NCBI GenBank assembly: GCA_022821725.1
Contig: JAJEDB010000128.1
Location: forward strand, 1 to 64,000
Reading direction: 5' to 3'
DNA from: Candidatus Poribacteria bacterium
GTDB lineage: Bacteria > Poribacteria > WGA-4E > WGA-3G
DNA length: 64,000 nucleotides
Part shown: piece by piece, positions 8,269 to 16,200 of the stretch
Layout: each line of letters opens with the position of its first letter
How positions within the stretch are numbered: the stretch's first letter is position 1
Notes under the pieces: model-generated
What the model saw: the letters and a program-made list of their open reading frames with translations, nothing else
Database searches by the model: none
What the model was told of the DNA's origin: nothing
Translations under genes and position numbers: made by a program

Positions 8269-10089
8269 CTAAATAACGCGAGATCCGGAGGCTTTGCGGC
8301 GCTCCTGTTTCTCCGCCTTGATAGGTGTAACTTTGACAACATTCGCTGGATCGTAATCAAGGAGTTTGAGCCAGTCTTCAGTCGCCTCGGTCGGCGGGAA
8401 GATTTCGCTTTCACCATATTCTGCTGCGAGGGCATTTAACAGGTCGGCGCGTGTGATACCACTTTCCTTCTCTGGGTTCTGAATCGCACGTTTGAGTGCG
8501 GACTCCTTCGCCCGCTGCACGATCGACTCAATAATCGCCCCGCTGCAGAGATGTCCTTTATAGAGGATATCCCGTCTGCCACTTCTGAGAGACACTTCAA
8601 GGAATCGGTTGTCTTCGTCTTCACGGAACATTTCATCAACGACCTGTGCGATAAGATCTGCGACGGCTTTCTCAGCCGGGATAACTTCAGGAGGTGTTTC
8701 ACCCTTTTCTGTTTCGGTATCCTTCTCTGCATTCAGGAGTGAAGCGATGGGAAGCTCAGGGGTGAGGTAGATGCGGAAGATATCCTTTGCAGCCTCTGCA
8801 TCGGGACGTGTTACTTTAATCTTTCTATCAATGCGCCCTGGACGTAAAATGGCAGGGTCAATCAAATCGGGACGGTTTGTCGCCAGAATAATAACGACAT
8901 CCTGCAGTGATTCAATACCATCCATCTCTGCACAAAACATCGGGACGAGTGTATTCGAGATACTGTGGGATCTGAGTGCCCGGCGGGTCCCCAGTATTGA
9001 CTCGGCTTCATCGATAAAGACGAAAGCCAATTTACCGTCCTCTTTTTTCTCACGGGCGATCTGAAAAATTTCTCGCACCTTCCGCTCAGATTCGCCGAGC
9101 CACATGTTGAGAATCTCGGGTCCCTTGATATGTAAGAAACAGCCTTCAACATCCTCGCCGCTTTCCCTTCGGAGCCGTTGGGTTAAATTGTAAGCCGTCG
9201 CCTTGCCAATAAGCGTTTTTCCACATCCTGGAGGTCCGTGGAGCAGAAAACCTTTCGGGGCGCTATATTGGAACCGTTCAAAAAGTTGGGGGTGCAGGAT
9301 CGGAAGTTCAATCGTGTCCTTAATGCGTTGGATGGTATCCTCAAGCCCACCGACCTTTGACCAGGGTATATTCGGTACCGCCTCAAGCGCGTAAGCGTCT
9401 GTCTCTTTCGCGGCGATATGTTCAAGGGCGACACGGAAATTGGAGTCAATCCGCACCTCATCACCGGGCTTCAGTTTTTCATCTACGAGGTCCGTGGAGC
9501 GTTCAAGGATGACGGTTTGAGCGTTCGGTTCTTGACCGATCCGGAGCCGTCCATCCGGCATGACATCGGCGATCTTTGCAATGGGACCTGCATCGTTGTA
9601 TCCGAGTTCACCGACAACGACAAAAGCGTCGTTCAATAGGATGCTGAACCCCTTTTTAAGGGTGGACGCTTCCAGTTCTGGATCAATATTCGCATAGTAT
9701 TCGGAGCCACCGACGATAACGCGGGCAATATCTTCTTTGGGCAATCCGAGCAAGGTTCCGATCCGATTCGCCGGTGCGGTGAGTTTTTCAATCTGCTCCT
9801 CCATTTCGGCGTGGATACGGAGTGCCTCCTGCTGAATGGCACGGACCCTCTCCTGAAATTCACCTTCATCGCTGAGAATAGAGCGACGGAGTTCCATGAG
9901 CCAGCGGCGGCGCCGGTCATCTACCGGGGTCTCGGCAATAATGTGGTGAATTAACTGCAATGAATAGCCAGAACCCATTGCCTCCTCTTCAGGAGTGAGT
10001 TCCTCTTCAAGTTCCTCGTCATCTTCAATAAACAGGTCGTTCCCATCGGGACCTGGACCCGCAGTTCTACGATTTTTCTTATCGTACAT
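8269..10089 (-). CDS. mpa: Proteasomal AAA ATPase (Mpa/ARC)
   Basis: This ring ATPase unfolds tagged proteins and feeds them to the 20S core. It has 606 residues. After an acidic N-terminus comes a predicted coiled coil (about 60-105, the modifier-binding segment in Mpa), then OB-fold sequence to about 215. The AAA module follows, with Walker A GPPGCGKT (about 285-292), Walker B FVFIDEAES (about 360) and an arginine-finger region LRPGRIDRKI. The C-terminus is ASGSRVI and lacks the GQYL docking tail that mycobacterial Mpa inserts into the alpha-ring, so core binding may rely on something else. It is first in the operon, with no strong promoter identified upstream. It is divergent from the acyl-CoA ligase. 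Confidence 0.95.
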   Translation of the reverse strand: MYDKKNRRTAGPGPDGNDLFIEDDEELEEELTPEEEAMGSGYSLQLIHHIIAETPVDDRRRRWLMELRRSILSDEGEFQERVRAIQQEALRIHAEMEEQIEKLTAPANRIGTLLGLPKEDIARVIVGGSEYYANIDPELEASTLKKGFSILLNDAFVVVGELGYNDAGPIAKIADVMPDGRLRIGQEPNAQTVILERSTDLVDEKLKPGDEVRIDSNFRVALEHIAAKETDAYALEAVPNIPWSKVGGLEDTIQRIKDTIELPILHPQLFERFQYSAPKGFLLHGPPGCGKTLIGKATAYNLTQRLRRESGEDVEGCFLHIKGPEILNMWLGESERKVREIFQIAREKKEDGKLAFVFIDEAESILGTRRALRSHSISNTLVPMFCAEMDGIESLQDVVIILATNRPDLIDPAILRPGRIDRKIKVTRPDAEAAKDIFRIYLTPELPIASLLNAEKDTETEKGETPPEVIPAEKAVADLIAQVVDEMFREDEDNRFLEVSLRSGRRDILYKGHLCSGAIIESIVQRAKESALKRAIQNPEKESGITRADLLNALAAEYGESEIFPPTEATEDWLKLLDYDPANVVKVTPIKAEKQERRKASGSRVI

Positions 10090-10274
10090 TTGACATCTCC
10101 TCAGACAGCGCGGATGACTTTACGATAGAGTTTACCACATTTCCCACAATTTTACGAATATTTCCGCTTAAAGTTGGGGCGACTGTGATAATTTCCAATA
10201 GTTTAGCACAATTCGTAACACTAACGCAAGAAAAAAAACAAGTTTAGGTGGAATTTCGTTTGCGCAGGATTAAC

Positions 10275-10303
10275 TTGACTTCTGTCAATCCGTATGTTAA
10301 GAT
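10275..10303 (+). promoter_or_regulatory. sigma70-type promoter for the acyl-CoA ligase
   Basis: TTGACT and TAAGAT with a 17-nt spacer, ending 63 bp before the ligase start codon. The rest of the 277-bp intergenic region holds no gene that I can see. Confidence 0.6.
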
Positions 10304-10366
10304 AACGTCGGGATCTGGAGATCCCTCCTACAAGAAATCTGCGAGGTAAACAGGAGAGGCATTCTT

Positions 10367-12202
10367 ATGACACTCATATCTCTGTTAGAACACTCAATCC
10401 AACACTATGGCAGTAAACCAGCATTGGCACATAAACCGAAGGGTGGCATCTATCAAGACATCTCTTATACTGAATTTGGCGAATCGGTAGACGCTTTCCG
10501 TAAGGGGTTAAACGCTTTAGGGGTGCAAAAGGATGATCGGGTCGCGCTTCTCTCTGAGAACCGTCCCGAATGGGCGATCACGGATTTTGGTAGCCTCAAA
10601 GCCGGTGCGGTAACCGTGCCGATGTTCTCAACGCTGACTGCGGCACAGGTCGGTTATATCCTAAAAGATTCCGGATCAAAAATTATCTGCGTCTCCACGA
10701 GCCGGCAGTTGGAGAAGGTAACCGCTATCCGAGATGAAGTGCCGACACTTGAACAGATAATTGTCTTTGACCCGATTGAAGGTGAACTCCCTGAAGGTGT
10801 CATCCAATTTGAGGCAGTCTGTGAATTGGACGGACAGGAACAAGGAATCGGGGTTAGAAACCCCTCCCACGCGAGCGAAGACGACATCGGGGTTGGAAAC
10901 CCCTCCCACGCGAGTGAGGATGACATCGCGACGATTATCTATACTTCGGGGACAACAGGGGATCCGAAGGGGGTCATGCTGACACATGCGAATTTCATTT
11001 CAAATTTAGAAGCGTGTAAATCGCTGATTGATGTCAGTGATGCAGACGTGTTGCTGTCGTTCCTACCGCTATCACACGTATTTGAGCGGCTCGGCGGGCA
11101 TTATGTGCCGTTGTCCTCGGGTGCGAAGGTGGCTTACGCCGAGAGCACCTTCACAGTCGCACAGAATATGCGGGAGGTCGCCCCGACAGTGATGCTCAGT
11201 GTGCCGAGACTCTATGAAACCATGCATGACAGAATCCTGCGTGCCGTGCAGGAAGGCTCGCCGCTCAAACAGAAGATTTTCCATTGGGGTGTCTCCGTGG
11301 GTTCATCCGTCAGTTCAGCGATTCAAAAGGGGAGAAAGCCGTCTGCAATTTTGCAATTACAACAGAACATTGCGGACAAACTGGTTTTCGCGAAATTGAA
11401 GGCGGCAACGGGGGGACGGCTACGCTTCTTCGTCTCAGGTGGCGCGGCGTTACCACAATCGATCGCCGAGTTTTTCCACGCGGCGGGGATATTGATTTTG
11501 GAAGGGTACGGTTTAACGGAGACATCGCCCGTCATTAGCATGAACCATCCCGCACAATGGAAGTTTGGAACCGTTGGCGTGCCTGCCCCCGGTGTGGAGG
11601 TCCACATCGCTGAAGATGGTGAGATTCTAACCCGCGGTCCACACGTCATGAAGGGGTATTTCAATAACGAAGCCGCGACAGCAGAGGTCATCGATGAAGA
11701 GGGTTGGTTTTACACGGGCGACATCGGTATCATTGATGCGGACGGGTTCGTTAAGATTACCGATCGGAAGAAGAATATTATTGTGCTTTCCAACGGTAAG
11801 AACGTCGCCCCGCAACCGATAGAGAGTGAATTGGTGCAAAGTCCGTTTATTGATCAGATTATGCTGGTCGGCAACGAACGTAAAAATCTCGCTGCACTGA
11901 TTGTTCCGAATTTCGAGGCACTCAAGGCGTGGGCAGCGGAGAATAACGTTGCAACGGGAGGGACGGACGGGGAGACCCCGCCCCTACATGAAACGCGCGA
12001 GGTGCAGCAACTCATTCAAGGCGAAATCCGAAGTCGTTTAACCGATTTCTCGGACTTTGAACAGGTGCGACGGTTTAAACTCCTTGAAAAGGAGTTCTCA
12101 CAAGAAGCGGACGAGATGACCCCTACGCTGAAGTTGAAACGGAACGTTATTATGGAGCGATACGGGGATGCGATTGAAGAGATGTATCCAGAAGATTTTT
12201 AA
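10367..12202 (+). CDS. Long-chain acyl-CoA synthetase (AMP-forming)
   Basis: It activates fatty acids to acyl-CoA through an acyl-adenylate. It has 611 residues. The AMP-binding P-loop TIIYTSGTTGDPKG (about 191-204), the EGYGLTETSP motif, GWFYTGDIG and the hinge DRKKNIIVLSNGKNVAP are all present, matching the FadD15/FACS branch. AGGAG lies 8 nt before the ATG. Two short palindromic inserts are carried in frame: a double R2 unit just before the P-loop (GVRNPSHASEDD repeated, 10850-10927) and an R3-type unit near the C-terminus (GGTDGETPPL, about 11958-11994). Both fall in loops, so activity is probably kept. The stop codon lies inside an R1-like tail. Confidence 0.92.
   Translation: MTLISLLEHSIQHYGSKPALAHKPKGGIYQDISYTEFGESVDAFRKGLNALGVQKDDRVALLSENRPEWAITDFGSLKAGAVTVPMFSTLTAAQVGYILKDSGSKIICVSTSRQLEKVTAIRDEVPTLEQIIVFDPIEGELPEGVIQFEAVCELDGQEQGIGVRNPSHASEDDIGVGNPSHASEDDIATIIYTSGTTGDPKGVMLTHANFISNLEACKSLIDVSDADVLLSFLPLSHVFERLGGHYVPLSSGAKVAYAESTFTVAQNMREVAPTVMLSVPRLYETMHDRILRAVQEGSPLKQKIFHWGVSVGSSVSSAIQKGRKPSAILQLQQNIADKLVFAKLKAATGGRLRFFVSGGAALPQSIAEFFHAAGILILEGYGLTETSPVISMNHPAQWKFGTVGVPAPGVEVHIAEDGEILTRGPHVMKGYFNNEAATAEVIDEEGWFYTGDIGIIDADGFVKITDRKKNIIVLSNGKNVAPQPIESELVQSPFIDQIMLVGNERKNLAALIVPNFEALKAWAAENNVATGGTDGETPPLHETREVQQLIQGEIRSRLTDFSDFEQVRRFKLLEKEFSQEADEMTPTLKLKRNVIMERYGDAIEEMYPEDF
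10850..10927 (+). repeat. Double R2 palindromic repeat, in frame in the acyl-CoA ligase
   Basis: Two direct 39-bp units. Each is a 21-bp R2 palindrome (GGGGTTRGAAACCCCTCCCA+C) followed by an 18-bp segment encoding ASEDDI. The 18-bp segment looks like a duplication of host sequence preceding the ATP-binding loop. The unit length is a multiple of three, so the frame is kept. The same architecture is found at 15073-15144. Confidence 0.9.
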
Positions 12203-12215
12203 TTTTTCCTTGCGG
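12196..12215 (-). repeat. R1 end fragment at the ligase stop codon
   Basis: The 20-bp R1 right end (CCGCAAGGAAAAATTAAAAA on the minus strand) appears alone. The TAA stop of the ligase lies within it. It sits in the 42-bp gap between the convergent ligase and lipid kinase genes. Confidence 0.7.
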
Positions 12216-12244
12216 ATAAGTCATGGCAAGGGATCGCAGTCTGC

Positions 12245-13246
12245 TTAGGGTGCCATTACCGAAAGTCCATGCTTGATGATCTCGATTGTGGCAGGGGTTT
12301 CGCACATCGGCTCGCCATCGGCATACAGCAGCATGGGGGTATCCGTCTCAATTGTTAAAGTGCGGGTCTGGTGCATGGATACGGCAGGATGTGAAACGTG
12401 TCCTCCCCAAAAAAGTGTCACCAGTAGCCGTAGCACCGTTAGAGAGGATACTGGACGGATAATACAAACATCGAAAAGTCCATCGTCGATGCGAGCCTTC
12501 GGCACAATCTGAAATCCACCGCCGTATCGGTTTGTGATGCCGGTCGCAGCGAGGAGGAGCGGTCCCTCGTGGACACCAAAATCGCCTTCAAGACGGACGA
12601 ACGGCGGGTCGTAATAGAAAAGCGTCTCTACGGCTGCGTAAGCATAGGAGGCAGTGCCTGCAAACAGGGGGGTTCCCTTCGCCGCCCGGCGACTCACCTC
12701 CGTATCGTAACCGCAAGTGGCGATGGTAATGAAGTAGTTTTTAATTTTTCCTTGCGGTTCGGTCGGTGGGGTTTGGACGTTGAGGTTCCTTTCCGTAGAT
12801 CCCCCCTCCATTTCATTACGGGCTACATTATCTGGATTAACAGCTGACTGTTGACTGCTATTCTGGTAGCAACATCCTAAATCCACGTGGATAGGGGTGC
12901 CAGATAAGAGGGTTGCGATTGCGTCGTCCGGTTTCAGTGGGACGCCGATCGCCGCTGCGAAATCGTTGCCACGACCACACGGGAGCACCCCCAAGGTTAC
13001 ATCGGGAACCGTTGCAATACCATTGGCGACTTCGTGGAGTGTCCCATCACCCCCGCACGCAATTACGGATCGGACGCCATCGGAGACGGCTTCTTGTGCG
13101 AAACGCTTGGCATCGCCGGATGCCGAGGTGAAGGTCAATTGTCCGTGAGCCCCAGATTCCGTAAGCGTCGTATACGCCTGTTCAGCAATGCTTTTGGCGT
13201 GTCCTTTACCTGAAATGGGGTTTGCAATGAGAAGAAAATTGTTCAT
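12245..13246 (-). CDS. Diacylglycerol/lipid kinase (YegS/DagK family) with in-frame R1 insert
   Basis: It phosphorylates diacylglycerol or a related lipid using ATP. It has 333 residues. The DAGKc motifs are intact: ANPISGKG near the N-terminus, GGDGTLHEVANGI, and LPCGRGNDFA, where the usual form is LPxGTGNDFA. Between the catalytic domain and the C-terminal beta domain (from YFITIATCGYDTE) lies about 45 residues of foreign sequence, including MEGGSTER and TEPQGKIK encoded by an R1 repeat. Homologues usually join these parts with a short turn. The ATG overlaps the subtilase stop by 4 nt (ATGA), indicating coupling. Whether the insert is tolerated is not known from sequence. Confidence 0.88.
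   Translation of the reverse strand: MNNFLLIANPISGKGHAKSIAEQAYTTLTESGAHGQLTFTSASGDAKRFAQEAVSDGVRSVIACGGDGTLHEVANGIATVPDVTLGVLPCGRGNDFAAAIGVPLKPDDAIATLLSGTPIHVDLGCCYQNSSQQSAVNPDNVARNEMEGGSTERNLNVQTPPTEPQGKIKNYFITIATCGYDTEVSRRAAKGTPLFAGTASYAYAAVETLFYYDPPFVRLEGDFGVHEGPLLLAATGITNRYGGGFQIVPKARIDDGLFDVCIIRPVSSLTVLRLLVTLFWGGHVSHPAVSMHQTRTLTIETDTPMLLYADGEPMCETPATIEIIKHGLSVMAP
12738..12826 (-). repeat. R1 dispersed repeat inside the lipid kinase gene
   Basis: A full-length 89-bp R1 (GTAGCCCGTAATGAAATGGA ... CCGCAAGGAAAAATTAAAAA on the minus strand). It is read in the same frame as the copy at dop, encoding EMEGGSTER...TEPQGKIKN, with no stop codon. Confidence 0.9.
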
Positions 13247-16200
13247 TTTATTACTGCGATTTTACCTATTCTTTTTTCGGTCTCAAATTCAAGGACATAG
13301 ATATAGATACCGGTTGATACGTCTGCGGTGTTACCGCTCGTAAGCCACCACTCCTTGCGGTTGTGATCCTGATCGGTCACATTCAATGTTTCAAGCAACT
13401 CACCGCCTGCAGTAAAAAGTTGGATGCGGGTGCCGATGGGCAACCTGTCGAAAGTGATTGCCCCTTTGTCAGCGGCGTGAGGACGGACCGGATTTGGATA
13501 GACCCGCACCTGCGTCAAGTCAGACACTGCCGCTCCGATAACATCAAGGGGTATTTCAAGGGGTTGTGTGGAAGCCCGGATAGGATTCTCGTCAATATCG
13601 ACCACATTGGAGACGGTAATCTCATATTGGTCTGTCGTATCAGTGAGTGATTGCCCGAAGTGCTCAAGCAGACTGCCTGTATCAAACGCCAAGAGTGCGC
13701 GCCGCCCCATCCTATCCCGGATAGCCGACACTGGACTCACCCCACCAATCCGCTCAGCGGCGCGTAAGACATACCGATTCTCATTCCCAATCCCGGGATC
13801 CATCCGCCGGTCAAAGGTGACGAGGACCCAGAAATTTCCACTCGTAGAAACCCCATTAGGTATCTGAATTTCAGATTCCGGAAACCGAGTTGGATGTCCA
13901 TCCCCTCCTGGGCGGTGATAGGTCGCCCCAATCAGCTGCGGGGGTTCCCGCGGTGTCGCAGAAACAGGCTCGGTGCGTTCCGTTTCGTTCCCGTTTTTGT
14001 CCTTCGTCGTAATAGCGTACCAGTAGGTATTATCCTTCGTAACACGCCTATCGAGAAACCTCGTGACGGTAAGGTTTTCTGACACTTTTTCATAAGTGTC
14101 AGCGGTGGGTGTTTGCGTCTTTTCCCCTTGTGCACGGTAGACAGTAAAGTGGCGCGTCTGACCCGCCTGTTCCGTATCTGTTTCGTCGTTCTCCTCGGCA
14201 TCCCATGTAACGTGAACCACTTTCTGTGTCAGCGGTCTTGCTTCAACGTTCCACGGCTTCAGCGTATCAATGGCATTCGGGTCCGTTGCGTAGATGGATT
14301 CAAAGTGGTAGATACCCTCTTCAAGGTTAACGTAAAACTCATCGAACCCGTTTTGGTTGAGTTCCGCGGTAAGGAGCGCGGGGGTTTCCGCCATCTTTCG
14401 GTGCCAGAGAGGGACCATCGCCGTGCCATCCCACTGCATTACATAGAGATTCGGATAGGTCGCGATGACCAACCGATTGTAACCATCACCTTCCAGGTCC
14501 GCGATTGCGAGACTATTCCCGTTTCGTCGGTGCGGTGCAATCGCGACAGTCGCAGGACGCGTCCCTTCCGAAAGCACGGCGTAGCCATTTAACGTATGCG
14601 TGAAGACAAAAAACTTCCAGATGAGCGGTCCCGAAGGGTTATCCGGTAGCGACAGTAAACCGCCAACAACAAACTCGGGTAAACCATCACCGGTGAGATC
14701 CCCCATAGCGAGTTGCGTGATGTCCTCAAGCGGAAGTTGTGTCTGCCATTCAAGGCGGAACGTGTTACGGATAGAGGTAGACTCATAAACGAAAAGATCC
14801 CCTTCGCTATCCGCTGCTATCAGTTCCGTGCTCCCATCGGCATCAAAATCGTTAATAGCGAAGTTTTGCGCGAATACATTAGAGCCAGCGGACTCGTTCA
14901 TCAAAACAGCCCTCTCAAGATATGTGCGTGTCGCAGGGTCGTATTCATAAACGAGGAGTCGGTCATTGTTGTTATCGGCGCCGATAATTTCCTTGTGTCC
15001 ATCACCATCCAAATCAGCGATCGTGCCACCGGAGAGAAATGGAGTCTCCCAGATGATCTGGTGCGGGAATTCGGGGTTAGGAACCCCTCCCACACCAAGG
15101 TTCTCAATGGGGTTAGAGACCCCTCCCACACCAAGGTTCTCAATAAGGAAGGTTCTTGCATCGTCGGTCGCCAAGACTTCGAGCAAACCGTCGTTATCGG
15201 TGTCATCTACTGCCCACGTAACGAATTTTTCGAGATTGGAGAGCCCCTCTACGCTCTCAAGGGTATGTGCCAGTTCATACCGCCCGCTTGGAAGCCGTTC
15301 ATAGACGGCGAGGATAGTGGACGGGCTGAGTAACCCAGCCCCTACGGTGTCAAGCGTTTCCGAGGACACCGGACTCCCGACGATTTCAAGCTGACCGTCT
15401 CTGTCGAAGTCTGCGGTGACGCTGGCGATGTGGAGGGGTGGGATATTAAGAAATTTTTCAGTGAATCCGCTCGGCGAGATATAACCAGCGACGACCTCAG
15501 TGGTATAAAACGCGCCGCCGTTATCCTCGCGCGTCTTGAGGTTTGTCGTATTCTCTGCTTCAACGAAAAACTGGTAAGTTCCGCGCTCTAAACCCAGGAA
15601 TAGGAATTGTTCTACGCCGAGATCGGTTGTCTCAATAGGCGCGAAAGGCGCGAGACTCCCCTTTCGCCGGTAATAGAGTGTATTCAGGGTGACATCATCT
15701 GTTGCCCATGTAAAAATCGTAAGGGGTCGCTCACCGTAAAGTGTATCCGTTGCGGTAAGAGAAATGATTTGCGGGGGTGTCCGGTCTACACTCAACACGA
15801 CTTGGTCGTGTATCTGTTGTCCATCCGTGGCTGTTGCCGTTAAACGGACGGTATAAATCCCTTCTGGGACGGTTGTGGTATCCCAAACCGCCAGCGTCTC
15901 ACCGATTTTTTGGGCGTTGGAAGATTGTGTGAAAGGCGTAAATTGGGTTGGAACTGTGGATTCGCCGTAACTGAGCTGCCAAGAACGGAACTTATAGCCA
16001 CCTGCGGTCCCAACAATATGAATTGAATCCGCGCCCCCGCTATTGGTTTCAGGTGCGAGGATACGTGCTTGTAATACACCGCTTGCGAGGAGTGCGCGTT
16101 CGGCATTGACAGTGCCCGCCCCGACAAACCGCTCATCCAATGCCTCGCTCTCCTCTTGGTAAACAGGATCGGCAGTGCTAATGAGTATATGTCGCACCTC

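Noticed and set aside
13345..13356. CCTTGCGG motif in the subtilase as another R1 copy
   Set aside because: Only the 8-mer matches; neither the A/T-rich tail nor the left R1 end is present.
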